Source of the DNA: Thermincola carboxydiphila | GTDB lineage: Bacteria; Bacillota; Thermincolia; Thermincolales; UBA2595 | Length of the DNA stretch: 64,000 nt | Assembly: GCA_016841725.1 (NCBI GenBank) | Contig: JAENYP010000001.1 | Span: forward strand, 486,540 to 550,539 | Direction of reading: 5' to 3' | In this document: piece after piece, positions 52,205-61,562 of the stretch | Layout: the number at the start of each line of letters is the position of its first letter | Numbering within the stretch: position 1 is the first letter of the stretch | Program-made: the position numbers and the translations under genes | The notes under the pieces: model-generated | The model's database searches: none | What the model saw: only the letters and a program-made list of their open reading frames with translations | What the model was told of the DNA's origin: nothing

Positions 52205-54190
52205 TCACGGCAGCAAGCATACCCGCGGACAGGTAAGTTCCGTCATGCTTTCAATCAGATTCCTTACCGTAAGCACATATGACGAATGTGACCAGGTCAG
52301 GGGCGCCACAGACAGCGGCTCACCCGTATATGGGTGTATCTGTTCGGGCAGGATACCGCTGGGCATAGCATTTCGTGTCACCCACTGCAGCATTTCCAGA
52401 GGTTTGTTCAGTTCCTCAACTGAACCGGCACACATCACATACCATTCAATTAACCATAAAGTACAGATAAACCAGGGATTCCCCGGAACTTTGGCAATAT
52501 CACTGGATTTCTGGAAATAATAATCATTGGTGTAGCGCGCTATCCCACCGATATCGGTCTTCACCCAGAGACCTGCTTCTATTGCCTTCATTGTGGCAGC
52601 AACCCTTTTATCATCCGGAGGAAGAACACCGAACTTGGCGACCCCGTACATACTGCTTTCAAGTGTGAGGTCCTTTTCCAGGATCCCGTCGTCCCTGACA
52701 TAGACACCACGGATAAACCTGTTCAGGGATTGGTCGTAAAGGTGCTCCAGAATCCCCTGTTTCACCCTTTCAGCCGCTCCGGTAAAAAGTTCGGCGGACT
52801 GGTGATCGGCAAAAAGCCTGGCAAAATTGGCTGCCGCCATTAACCCGCCATAAACCGCTGATGCGGTAAAGGTAAAAATACCGCGTCTTTCCTCCCACAG
52901 GTCATAACTTTCATAAGGGAGATTATATTCCTCCCGCATAAACTTCACCATGAAGTTTCCTGCCGGACGAATCAGGGATCTGTAAAGCTGCAGGACAAAT
53001 TCTATATCCTTGGTATGCCTGTAATACTCCCACAGAGCAAAAAGGACAAGGGCTGTCTCATCCTCCTGAATGGGGAGCTGGGATTTGCCGTTATTAATCC
53101 AAGGATGCCAGCTTGACCCGACCGAACCGTCAGGGTTGTACTTGTGCAGCAGGAATCCTCCTGAGGTTAGGGCATTCTCGCAAAACTTGAAAAAGGCCTG
53201 AGTCATTTCAGGGTAACCCGCCCTGATCAGCGAAAAAGATACCAGGGCCCCATCCCTTGGCCAGCAGTAACTGTAATGGTCCCTGTTATACTGCATAATA
53301 TCCGAGTCATTTGCCGCCGTAATGGCGCCGCGCCTGTCAACCTGGGTACGTATTATCAGGAGGCTTCTTTTATAGAGTCCCATAATATCCTCAGGTAGTG
53401 ATAAGTCATCATAGGTTATCTTATTAACCCACTGTCTCCAATAGGCCTCCACCGACTCCATAATGGTCCCCGGGACCCTCTTCTGCACATATTCATTGAG
53501 CCTGCCGACCTCCTGATAATTCTTGCCAACCGCTATCCAGTAGTAAATGACGTCACTTTCCCCCGCATCCAGGTCGGCACGAAAACTAATAGTACTGTCT
53601 ACCGACCCCTGGGCGATGGGATTTCCCTGGAGGTGTCCATCCTCGGCATCCCTCCAGGTCCCTTCAGCGCCCCTGAATCTCTTGGTCCCGGTAGCATACT
53701 GAAAGATTCCGCCTGAACCGGAAAAACCGTTAGCCATAAAGTACTTTCCTTTTTTGTAGTGATAAACTACTCCCATCTCAGGTTCATATACCGCGGTATC
53801 CCCCACCTCGGTTTCATCTATGGAAAAATCATGGGTACAAAAGACCCTGACCTCTCTTCTATGGTCACCTAGATTTTTTACAGTCATCCTCCTCAGGTAA
53901 AGGCTGTCATTATAATGAACAGTATCATTAATTTGCAGTGATATTCCCAGATCCTCATTTACCATGGTTACACAGGTAACCAGGGTTTCTTTGATATACC
54001 TGAGTTTTCTCTTCCAGGAGGTTTCATCACACCAGGAAAAACTGTTTTCCACCCACACCCCGAGGCTGTTTTTATTCCCCTGGATATGGTTCCACTGCCC
54101 AACGTAAGGGTAATATAAGTCCCTCATGTTGTATCCTGAATCAAAATTAACCAACATTCCGCCATTTCCTATTACTAACTGCCTGGGCAC
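52205..54190 (-). CDS. Glycoside hydrolase family 15-like (glucoamylase/glucodextranase type)
   Basis: 661 residues. N-terminal beta domain (~1-255, DSGYNMRDLYYPYVGQWNH) followed by an (alpha/alpha)6 barrel with the GH15 motifs NRDHYSYCWPRDGALVSFSLIRAG at ~310 and SYDLWEERRGIFTFTASAVYGGL at ~430, the second containing the likely catalytic Glu pair. It is predicted to release glucose from alpha-glucans or trehalose-like substrates in the cytoplasm (no signal peptide). GTG start after GGGGGATTC. It is the last gene of the DUF4912-GH57/GT4-GMPP/PMM-GH15 operon (12-bp gap). Confidence 0.88.
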   Translation of the reverse strand: MPRQLVIGNGGMLVNFDSGYNMRDLYYPYVGQWNHIQGNKNSLGVWVENSFSWCDETSWKRKLRYIKETLVTCVTMVNEDLGISLQINDTVHYNDSLYLRRMTVKNLGDHRREVRVFCTHDFSIDETEVGDTAVYEPEMGVVYHYKKGKYFMANGFSGSGGIFQYATGTKRFRGAEGTWRDAEDGHLQGNPIAQGSVDSTISFRADLDAGESDVIYYWIAVGKNYQEVGRLNEYVQKRVPGTIMESVEAYWRQWVNKITYDDLSLPEDIMGLYKRSLLIIRTQVDRRGAITAANDSDIMQYNRDHYSYCWPRDGALVSFSLIRAGYPEMTQAFFKFCENALTSGGFLLHKYNPDGSVGSSWHPWINNGKSQLPIQEDETALVLFALWEYYRHTKDIEFVLQLYRSLIRPAGNFMVKFMREEYNLPYESYDLWEERRGIFTFTASAVYGGLMAAANFARLFADHQSAELFTGAAERVKQGILEHLYDQSLNRFIRGVYVRDDGILEKDLTLESSMYGVAKFGVLPPDDKRVAATMKAIEAGLWVKTDIGGIARYTNDYYFQKSSDIAKVPGNPWFICTLWLIEWYVMCAGSVEELNKPLEMLQWVTRNAMPSGILPEQIHPYTGEPLSVAPLTWSHSSYVLTVRNLIESMTELTCPRVCLLP

Positions 54191-54202
54191 ACGAATCCCC
54201 CT

Positions 54203-56623
54203 TTAAACTGCCGACCTGTACTTTTCTATTCTGCCGGTATAGTAATCGGTAAGTCTTTGGGCAGCATCAATTGTCGCCGCCTCGCTGACAATCCGGAAAA
54301 CAGGCTCCTCACAATCAGGGAGGACAAGTGTCCAGCCCTCGTCGGCATATATTTTTATCCCGTCAATCAATTCAACTTTTCCTGTTCCGGCATCTTCGAT
54401 GAGCCGCCTCATAACCGTGCCTTTTTCCGACCAGGGACATTCCACCTCTTTTCTGTAAATATAGATCCCCGGCAGCAGCTGTAACAGCCGTGTCAGGTCA
54501 GTATCTTTTTCCAATAGGTATTCCAGAACCTTCAGGAAAATGAATGTCCCGTCATAAAAGGGCTGGAACAGGCTTTCGCTGGATACTTCCATCAAAGCCC
54601 GGGGATGTGCTTTTGTCCTGATAACCTTTCTACCCATTGCCGAAGCCAGGGTTTCAATTGCAGAAGATGCCGTAACCGGAATTCCAATTTTCTCTTCACC
54701 GCACCGGGCCATAGAGACATATGCCCAAAGGACCATCAGCCTGTCATCACTGATAATTTCCCCCGAAGGTGAAACGAGGCTGACATCATCACCATTGCCG
54801 CTAAGCATTACCCCCATATCCAGGTTACCCTCCCTGACCATGGCCGCTATATCCTCCGAGGAGTAATCAGGCGCATTTACTGTGGTAATCGAGCACCCGA
54901 GCTGCTCAAACAGCGGAGGGAGAAACCAGCCAAGGTTCTTATAGTCATAAGACACCAACAGGCGGGCCCGGCATCTTTTGGTCATATCTCTGTCAATATT
55001 GCGCAGCAGTCCCTCTCTGTAAGCTTCCGCCATTTGCGGCATATACTTGACTTCTCCCAAATCCCTGATATCCGCTCTCCGGAAATCCTCCTGGATATAT
55101 GTATTCTCAATCTTACGTTCAAAATCCTTGCTGATGTTGATGCCTTTTTCATCGAGGAACTCTATGATAATCCTGCCGCTGTCGTTTGGAGACAACATCC
55201 GGATGTGGATTCCTGCTTTTGCACTCAGACTCTTGACTGCATAACGGGTAATCGGGGTCGTGGCCACACCCACATCATATACATTAATACCGGCAGCCTG
55301 AAGCCCTGGCGTAAACGCTTTCTTGATAACCTCTGATGGCCTGTGACAGTCACTGCTGACCACAACATGAGACCCCTGAGGTATCGTTGAACCATGGGCA
55401 ACCGCCAGCCTGACAACCATTTCCGGGGATATCTCCACATTTATCCGTCCGGCCACCCCATGAGTGGAAAAAAAACTCTTGCGGCGGTCTTCGCCCCAGA
55501 TGAGGGACTCGGTCAGGATAGTATAATCCTCAACCACCTTATCAGGCCAAATTTTAACCCGGGGTTTCACAATCACTCTTTTGCCATAGTAATTGTTGTC
55601 CCCGGTAACAACCCCCTCAAACATGGCCGTCCCGGCCATTATCCTGTTGTGGCTGCATATTGTCGCCCCCCGCAATTCAACACCAAGGTCTATAAAGCTG
55701 CCGTCCCAGGCCACGGTGTGTTTAAGGGAGGCCCCGGCCCTGATGCTGTTGTTGTTACCCAGCACCGTATAGCTCCCTATTTCGACACCTTCTTCAATTT
55801 TACAGTTATCCCCTATATAGACAGGCCTTCCGGCAAATTTGACACCGGGTTCCATGACCGTATCCTGTCCTGCCCAGATACCTTCGGCCAGTTCTCTCCC
55901 TGGAATCTCTGCCTTGAGCAAACCATCCATCAGGTCAAACTGGGTCTGGCGGTACTGCTCCAGGCTCCCGATATCGGACCAGTAGCCCTCAGCCACATAA
56001 CCAAACATGGGCATTCCCCGGGACATAAGCAGTGGGAAAAGATCTTTACTGAAATCAAAGAAAAAGTCCTTCTCAAAAAATTTGAATATCTCCGGCTCAA
56101 TTACATATATGCCGGTATTTACAGTGTCACTGAAAACCTCTCCCCAGCTCGGTTTTTCCAGGAAACGTGTGATGCGTGCTGTATTGTCACACATAACCAC
56201 CCCATATTCAAGCGGGTTCCTGACCCTGGCCATCACCAGGGTAACAATGCCGCCCTGTTTCCGGTGAAATTCAACAGCTTCAGTAAGGTCATAATCAGTA
56301 ATCCCATCACCACTGATGACAAGAAAAGTTTCATTAAGAAAGGCTTCGGCATTTTTCACACTTCCGGCTGTCCCCAGGGGAATTGTTTCCTCAAAATACC
56401 TCAGATTAACCCCAAAGTCTGACCCATCCCCGAAGTGGTCTTTGATTATCTCAGGCAGGTATTGTAAGGTCACAGCGATATCGGTGATATGGTGTCGTTT
56501 CAGAAGTTCCACAGCATACTCCATAACCGGCTTATTTAAAACCGGTACCATTGGCTTGGGTCTGTTGCACGTTAACGGCCTGAGTCTTGACCCTTTGCCT
56601 CCTGCCATTATCACAGCCTTCAT
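54203..56623 (-). CDS. Nucleotidyltransferase fused to a phosphomannomutase-like domain
   Basis: 806 residues in three parts. NTP-transferase domain ~1-230 (MAGGKGSRLRPLTCNRPKPMVPV), left-handed beta-helix acyltransferase-like repeats ~250-370, and a phosphohexomutase-like domain ~380-806. The fusion is known in Firmicutes, cyanobacteria and others as a mannose-1-phosphate guanylyltransferase/phosphomannomutase type. In the mutase part the usual catalytic-serine motif (TASHNP) reads IHIRMLSPNDSG, and the metal loop (DGDxDR) reads SGNGDDVSL, so this part may be inactive or regulatory. ATG with GGGAGG upstream. 29 bp after the GH57-GT4 gene. Confidence 0.9.
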   Translation of the reverse strand: MKAVIMAGGKGSRLRPLTCNRPKPMVPVLNKPVMEYAVELLKRHHITDIAVTLQYLPEIIKDHFGDGSDFGVNLRYFEETIPLGTAGSVKNAEAFLNETFLVISGDGITDYDLTEAVEFHRKQGGIVTLVMARVRNPLEYGVVMCDNTARITRFLEKPSWGEVFSDTVNTGIYVIEPEIFKFFEKDFFFDFSKDLFPLLMSRGMPMFGYVAEGYWSDIGSLEQYRQTQFDLMDGLLKAEIPGRELAEGIWAGQDTVMEPGVKFAGRPVYIGDNCKIEEGVEIGSYTVLGNNNSIRAGASLKHTVAWDGSFIDLGVELRGATICSHNRIMAGTAMFEGVVTGDNNYYGKRVIVKPRVKIWPDKVVEDYTILTESLIWGEDRRKSFFSTHGVAGRINVEISPEMVVRLAVAHGSTIPQGSHVVVSSDCHRPSEVIKKAFTPGLQAAGINVYDVGVATTPITRYAVKSLSAKAGIHIRMLSPNDSGRIIIEFLDEKGINISKDFERKIENTYIQEDFRRADIRDLGEVKYMPQMAEAYREGLLRNIDRDMTKRCRARLLVSYDYKNLGWFLPPLFEQLGCSITTVNAPDYSSEDIAAMVREGNLDMGVMLSGNGDDVSLVSPSGEIISDDRLMVLWAYVSMARCGEEKIGIPVTASSAIETLASAMGRKVIRTKAHPRALMEVSSESLFQPFYDGTFIFLKVLEYLLEKDTDLTRLLQLLPGIYIYRKEVECPWSEKGTVMRRLIEDAGTGKVELIDGIKIYADEGWTLVLPDCEEPVFRIVSEAATIDAAQRLTDYYTGRIEKYRSAV

Positions 56624-56652
56624 CAGACAAACCTCCCTATCAAATTTTCCGT

Positions 56653-59478
56653 TCAGCCGGCAGCATAACCTACCTTTTTCGCCTCAGATATAATCTCATT
56701 GTATACATTTATAGTTTCAGCGGCTATCACACCCCAGTTATAAGTCGAATTAACTTTATCCCAGGCCGCCTGGCTTATCCGATGTGCCAGAGCCGGATCA
56801 CCCAGGAGACTGACAACAGCGCCGGCAAGGCCGTCCACATCACCCGGGGATACCTTCAGACCATCGGCCCCGTGTTCGATAACCTCAGCCAGCCCTCCGG
56901 TTTCACTGACAATTACCGGCACTCTGGTGGCCATTGCCTCAAGGGCAACTATTCCAAAGGGTTCATATAAACTGGGGAAAACAGCAATATCAGATCCGGC
57001 AAACAGCAGGTTCCGGGTTTCATCATTGGCAAACCCGGTGAAATAAACCTTTTCTCTTACCCCCAGCTTTGCAGCCAGATTTTCCAAGTGATCCTGGTAG
57101 GGCCCTTTGCCGGAAATGACAAATTTGGTATCAGGAAACTGACGCAGTATTTGGGGGACAGCTTTGATCAATACCTGGACCCCTTTTTCAGCTACCAGCC
57201 GGCCGATGAAATATACCATTTTTTCATAAGGCGCTGCAAATCTGTTGCGAAAACCCGGGTCAACCGCTCTTGGCTGAACATTCTTGATTTCAACCCCATT
57301 GGCAATTACTCTGATCTTTTCAGCGGGAAGCTGAAATACCTGGGCAAGCTCCCGGGCCATATATCTGCTGCAGCAGATAACTTCCCAGGACTCATAGGTA
57401 AGCTGCCACTCTATTTGATTTATGTGCCGCTGGATGTCATTATGGATACCCCGGTTTCTTCCATATTCGGTGGCATGGATTGTGGAAACCAGGGGAATCC
57501 GGTATCTGTCCTTCAGATCCTTGGCCGCCTGTGCTACCAGCCAATCATGGGCATGAATGAGTTCAAAGCCGTGTTCCCTGATCAGCCTGTGGGCCCGCTC
57601 TACCATGGCAATATTGAGGCATTCAACCCACCTGAGAAAATTCCCGGTATCGCACTGCCTGGGCTGAACCCTGTAAACATGCACTCCGTCAACCCTCTCA
57701 TAATCAGGGGCTCCCGGCACATAACAAGTTATCACGTGTATTTCCTCACCCTGGGCAGCCAGCGCCCTTGAGAGATCATAAACGTGTCTGGCCAGACCGC
57801 CAACTGTCTTTGGCGGGAATTCCCAGGACAACATTAAAACTTTCCTGTTCTTACGAGCAGTTCCCTGTCCGCGCCTGGTGATTGACACCACTGTTGGAGT
57901 ATCAGGCTGGTAAACCCGGTAATCGATATCCGGAAAAATGTTATCAGCATGCTCCAAAACAGAGATTTCATCTTCATTAAGGTCATTATTGGTAAGAGCC
58001 CAATAGAGACGGCTAAACCTGGCAATATGGTCCTTGGTCCTCTTCTCGGCATACCCTACTGCTGTCTTCATTTTCATTATGAAGGCCCAATCCGAACTCT
58101 GGGCCAGGAGCAGTTCCCGGGCCATCTGGTTTAAAGCCCGTTTCCTAAGTCCTTCCGGAGCTGGGTTAGCCTGGGCGATCTCAGTCATGCGGGTCTCTGC
58201 TTTATGCAGGTGCCTGTATATCCAGTCATTGGGAGGTGAAAGCCAGACTTCGTTATATCCCTTGTGTCCCCAGCTTGCCATAGGTAGTGAAGCCACTTGA
58301 TTTGTCGGGTAGAGGTTCAGATATTCCCAGGGGGTTATTATCTTTACTGTATCCTGGTCATAATGCAGCTTCCGCAGCAGGAAATCGATCCAGTCGGGCC
58401 CTTCATACCACCAGTGGCCAAATAACTCAGCATCATAAGTTGAAACGACAATCGGCAGCCGGTCCATTCTGGAGGCCAGGTGTTCCATCTGTTTCTCCCT
58501 GTTAAACATAAAGTTGCTGGCATGCTCTGCCGCCCTTTCCGCCGCGGCTGCAGAGTTATAGACCTCCTTCTGGTCCGTCTTTCCGGTAATTCGGTAATAC
58601 TTGATGCCGGTATCTATGCGCAGGTTGTTCTCACCCACATATGGCCCGACATAGTCAATGTCCAGATCATAACCGATATCCCGGTAAAACTCGCGATACC
58701 AATAATCACCCGGATAACCCTGGTTCATATCCCAAACCTGTTTGGATGTTTCCGGGTCACGCCCAAAGGCAGCAACACCTCCGGGTGTGTAAAGCGGTGC
58801 ATATATACCGTGTACCGGGCTCGGAGTTGCAAACATGATACCATGGGTGTCTGTGAAGAAAAACTGTATCCCATAAGCCTTGAGGATTTCATCTATCCCA
58901 GGGGTGTAGCCGCACTCAGGCAGCCAGATACCTCTAGGCGGGCTGCCGAAATGTCTGGTAAACAGATCCACAGCCACAGCAACCTGTGCCCTGATGCTCT
59001 CTTTTCTCTTCATCAAAGGGAGGAAACCATGGGTGGCACAGCTTGTGATAAGTTCAACACAGCCCTTTTCCCGAAATTTTCGGAAGGCCTGAAGCAGGTT
59101 AGTACCATACCTGTTCACAAAAATATCTCTGATTTCCCGGAACCTCTCCAGGTACATATGAGCAGTGCCCTCAAATTCAGTTCCCGCAGTCCGTTCGGTC
59201 TCCCGGCCGGCAAGTTCAATAATTTTATCGAGGTGCATAAGGTAGCGCTTCCGCAGCAAATCATCTGCCATCATCGAAATCAATGGCGGGGATAAGGATA
59301 CTGTAACCCTGAAATCCACGCCATCATCTAACAAACCATCAAAAATTCTAATCAACGGTATATATGTTTCAGTAAGGGCCTCAAAGAACCACTTTTCTTC
59401 GAGGTAATTCTCCTTTTCAGGATGCCGTATGTACGGCAGGTGTGCGTGCAAAACAAGAGTAAGATAGCCTCTTAGCAT
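56653..59478 (-). CDS. GH57 (DUF1957) branching-enzyme domain fused to a GT4 glycosyltransferase
   Basis: 941 residues. Residues ~1-530: GH57 barrel with LVLHAHLPYIRHP, the nucleophile region GIWLPECGYTPG, and STYDAELFGHWWYEGPDWI, followed by the DUF1957 C-terminal helical domain; this matches the 1,4-alpha-glucan branching enzyme group. Residues ~546-941: GT4/GT-B transferase with LSWEFPPKTVGGLARHV, EVICCSRYMARELAQ and the donor motif LYEPFGIVALEAMA, like starch/glycogen synthases. One polypeptide thus seems to extend and branch an alpha-glucan. ATG at 59478 preceded by GGGGAGGGGG; the DUF4912 stop is 1 bp upstream. Operon follows a c-di-GMP riboswitch. Confidence 0.9.
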   Translation of the reverse strand: MLRGYLTLVLHAHLPYIRHPEKENYLEEKWFFEALTETYIPLIRIFDGLLDDGVDFRVTVSLSPPLISMMADDLLRKRYLMHLDKIIELAGRETERTAGTEFEGTAHMYLERFREIRDIFVNRYGTNLLQAFRKFREKGCVELITSCATHGFLPLMKRKESIRAQVAVAVDLFTRHFGSPPRGIWLPECGYTPGIDEILKAYGIQFFFTDTHGIMFATPSPVHGIYAPLYTPGGVAAFGRDPETSKQVWDMNQGYPGDYWYREFYRDIGYDLDIDYVGPYVGENNLRIDTGIKYYRITGKTDQKEVYNSAAAAERAAEHASNFMFNREKQMEHLASRMDRLPIVVSTYDAELFGHWWYEGPDWIDFLLRKLHYDQDTVKIITPWEYLNLYPTNQVASLPMASWGHKGYNEVWLSPPNDWIYRHLHKAETRMTEIAQANPAPEGLRKRALNQMARELLLAQSSDWAFIMKMKTAVGYAEKRTKDHIARFSRLYWALTNNDLNEDEISVLEHADNIFPDIDYRVYQPDTPTVVSITRRGQGTARKNRKVLMLSWEFPPKTVGGLARHVYDLSRALAAQGEEIHVITCYVPGAPDYERVDGVHVYRVQPRQCDTGNFLRWVECLNIAMVERAHRLIREHGFELIHAHDWLVAQAAKDLKDRYRIPLVSTIHATEYGRNRGIHNDIQRHINQIEWQLTYESWEVICCSRYMARELAQVFQLPAEKIRVIANGVEIKNVQPRAVDPGFRNRFAAPYEKMVYFIGRLVAEKGVQVLIKAVPQILRQFPDTKFVISGKGPYQDHLENLAAKLGVREKVYFTGFANDETRNLLFAGSDIAVFPSLYEPFGIVALEAMATRVPVIVSETGGLAEVIEHGADGLKVSPGDVDGLAGAVVSLLGDPALAHRISQAAWDKVNSTYNWGVIAAETINVYNEIISEAKKVGYAAG

Positions 59479-59479
59479 C

Positions 59480-60007
59480 TCAATCCCCCTCCCCGTCAAT
59501 ATTATTAGAATTGATATAAACACCGTCACTGCTGAAAGTTTCCTGATCTGCAGCCACTTCTGTGGATTTCTTTCCGTTTAACCGGTCCAGCAGGTCTGCC
59601 ATCACGAGTCCCGAACCGTCGGCCAGGCTGTCCCGCGGTGTCTGGGTAACATCGGATCTCAACAGACAGACAAACCTGCCATCAGGAGAAATAACACCCA
59701 GGTCAACACAATAAGAATGGTTTGCCAAAACATCGGTGAAATAGTAGTTGTTCGCCAGTGAATGGACAGTGAGGTCATAACTGCCGTGGGCTTTATCCCG
59801 GTCGTGACCAAGCCCGGTCAAGTCGTAAACCCTGAGTGTAAGTGGTATTTCCCCCCAGGGTCGTCCAAATTCTCCGGCTACCAAGTCCATCTGTTCACTG
59901 GAAATCTCCCAGTAGGCAAAAATACAGTTTGGATCTCTTACCAAAAGCATGACAGAATTTTCGTTGTAACTGGCCGGGAACCCGTATTCAGGCACAGTAA
60001 CACTCAT
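59480..60007 (-). CDS. DUF4912 domain protein
   Basis: 175 residues. The DUF4912 signature is clear: MLLVRDPNCIFAYWEIS at ~20-36 and LRVYDLTG at ~58, then beta-strands with DVLANHSYCVDLGVISPDGRFVCLLRS. The last ~45 residues are polar and probably disordered. The fold is SSB/Ig-like and the family has no proven function; it is often the first gene before glycogen-type GH57/GT genes, as here, hinting at a role in glucan metabolism. ATG at 60007 after GGAGGAGAGG. First gene of the operon; riboswitch and terminator lie ~290 bp upstream. Confidence 0.85.
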   Translation of the reverse strand: MSVTVPEYGFPASYNENSVMLLVRDPNCIFAYWEISSEQMDLVAGEFGRPWGEIPLTLRVYDLTGLGHDRDKAHGSYDLTVHSLANNYYFTDVLANHSYCVDLGVISPDGRFVCLLRSDVTQTPRDSLADGSGLVMADLLDRLNGKKSTEVAADQETFSSDGVYINSNNIDGEGD

Positions 60008-60295
60008 CTAAGCCTCTCCTCCCCCAAAATAAATACATGGTCATTATATGCAGCTCTTATTTAAAAAGAACTACACATGTCATCAATTTCGCAAACTTAA
60101 AAACCAACTCTCTCTTTGTAACTGTATTCTCAAAAAGCCTTTACTTTCCTTGAAGTTATTTGCTGTTATATTGTCAAACTAAGGACATTTACAGCTACAG
60201 ACCTGTAAAAAAAGTAAAATCATGTTAATTAGCTGGTGAAATCCTGCAAAAATACAAGCAGAAAATGCGCGTAAAAAACGCCTGTAAAATAACAA

Positions 60296-60332
60296 AAATA
60301 CAAGCCTGTCCCCGGGTTAACGGGAACAGGCT
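60296..60332 (-). terminator. Terminator following c-di-GMP riboswitch copy 1
   Basis: AGCCTGTTCCCG / CGGGGACAGGCT stem, then a T-rich run on the minus strand, ~30 bp after the aptamer. Its loop side TAACCCGG is complementary to CCGGGTTA in the 3' end of the aptamer, so the two structures can exclude each other. Confidence 0.75.
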
Positions 60333-60362
60333 CACATTGCCGTCCAAAATCACCACGCTGCT

Positions 60363-60445
60363 ATTCTCCGGTAACCCGGCTGTCAGGGATATTATCCCAG
60401 ACCCGTGGTTTTGCGCCCCCACCTCTCAATGGGTTTGCCCTTATC
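60363..60445 (-). ncRNA. Cyclic-di-GMP-I (GEMM-I) riboswitch, copy 1
   Basis: Minus strand: AAGGGCAAACCCATTGAGAG, GGTGGGGGCGCAAAACC, ACGGGTCTGGG, and CAGCCGGGTTACCGG in the order and spacing of the GEMM-I aptamer. The guanine equivalent to G20 of the Vibrio Vc2 aptamer is kept, favouring c-di-GMP over cGAMP. Two bases in the normally conserved GACGCAAAGCC block differ (GGCGCAAAACC). It has its own promoter (60501-60529) and is followed by a terminator and then the glucan operon starting at 60007. Confidence 0.88.
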
Positions 60446-60500
60446 TGAATAATGATATTTACTTAGTTGAAGTAAGTAACCTGAATCTTTTTATTAACTA

Positions 60501-60529
60501 ATTATATACCGACTTAACAAATATTTCAA
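60501..60529 (-). promoter_or_regulatory. Sigma-A promoter of riboswitch copy 1 / glucan operon
   Basis: Minus strand TTGAAA (60524-60529), 17-bp spacer, TATAAT (60501-60506). It would give a transcript starting ~50 bp before aptamer copy 1. Confidence 0.75.
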
Positions 60530-60640
60530 GTATAATTGTTTTAATTTTCTATGTGCCTAAATAATTACGGCCTGTGAAGTATTCATCACAGTCCATAATA
60601 TACTTCACCGGTTTCCTACCGCAACCCGTGCCTGAAAGCG

Positions 60641-60667
60641 AAAAAAAGACCGCATCGTGTGCGGTCC
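60641..60667 (-). terminator. Terminator after the transglutaminase gene
   Basis: GACCGC-(7 nt)-GCGGTC stem followed by seven T on the minus strand, 29 bp beyond the stop at 60696. Confidence 0.85.
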
Positions 60668-60695
60668 CTTAGAAAAAAGGAGGTTAGAGGTATGT

Positions 60696-61553
60696 TTAAT
60701 AAACTTCCTGGGTTTTTTTATGGGTGGTTCCGAAAACCCCTGCATCCTGGTCAAATACCTTCCAGACGGTATCCATGGTAACCCATCTGTCACCAATCCG
60801 GACCTCGTTCCAGGCGTGTCCGTACCAGGTTCCCCCGGTCCCGGCTTCTCCGATAACGGTCCGGGCTTCAATCCCTTCAGCCCGGCACATTGCGGTAACC
60901 AGGTTTGCGTAGTCCCGGCACAGCCCCTTTTGGGTCTGCAGGGCCTTTACTGCACCGTCATTATCATAAAATTCACCGCGGCGGAACTTGTCCATGTCAT
61001 AAACCATATTTTTGCTGACCCACCCGAAAATGGCCTTGGTCCTGCTATAGTCATCCCCAGCCTGTCCGACTATCTGCCGCGCTTTTTTAGTTATAACCGG
61101 GTTACTGCTTTCAATCCCCCATGAAGGGAGCAGATACCTCATGTCACCGTTATCAGTGTTCTTAATCTGCACTCTGGCCAGAGAATCATAAGCAATTACG
61201 CCTGGGTTACTTGGTTTTACCAGATTGATATCCACCCGGTAGGTACCTTCGCCAAACCTCAGGTACACAGCCCCTGCAACCGTATTGCCAACTGCCGGAT
61301 AGTAGTAATATGCCTGATCCTCTCCGAGAACAGTCCTGACAATTATTCCTGTATATTTTTCGGTAACAGTACCCTGGAAACTGAACCAGGTATCAAAGCT
61401 GTCACCGGCCAGTGTCACCGAATTGCCTTCGGTGTAAGGTGTAAACCATCTAATATTTGCCTCTCCGGCAAATGCAGCCGGAGCAAATGTTGTGATAAGA
61501 ATAATAGCAGTTAAGATTATCAGAATCCTTCTAAGCAGCCTGAAATCTTTCAC
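60696..61553 (-). CDS. Secreted transglutaminase-like superfamily protein
   Basis: About 285 residues. Signal peptide (~1-30, ends AFAGEA), a ~100-residue beta-rich N-terminal part, then a transglutaminase/papain-like core: KGLCRDYANLVTAMCRAEGIEARTVIG (catalytic Cys), WYGHAWNEVRIGDRW (His) and VTMDTVW (Asp). Such exported proteins act as proteases, amidases or crosslinkers of surface polymers. GTG at 61553 is used because GGAGG lies 8 bases upstream; the TTG at 61559 abuts it. That GGAGG directly follows the 3' end of c-di-GMP riboswitch copy 2, so translation is very likely c-di-GMP controlled. Confidence 0.88.
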   Translation of the reverse strand: MKDFRLLRRILIILTAIILITTFAPAAFAGEANIRWFTPYTEGNSVTLAGDSFDTWFSFQGTVTEKYTGIIVRTVLGEDQAYYYYPAVGNTVAGAVYLRFGEGTYRVDINLVKPSNPGVIAYDSLARVQIKNTDNGDMRYLLPSWGIESSNPVITKKARQIVGQAGDDYSRTKAIFGWVSKNMVYDMDKFRRGEFYDNDGAVKALQTQKGLCRDYANLVTAMCRAEGIEARTVIGEAGTGGTWYGHAWNEVRIGDRWVTMDTVWKVFDQDAGVFGTTHKKTQEVY

Positions 61554-61562
61554 GGCCAAAAC

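Noticed and set aside
55394-56422. A 342-codon open frame opposite the nucleotidyltransferase fusion gene
   Set aside because: Antisense shadow: no ribosome site, biased composition, and the minus-strand gene is well supported by motifs.
60363-60445. Possible cGAMP-specific (GEMM-Ib) riboswitch
   Set aside because: The guanine at the position that distinguishes c-di-GMP from cGAMP binding is retained in all three copies, so class Ia is the simpler call; the two odd bases in copy 1 are elsewhere.
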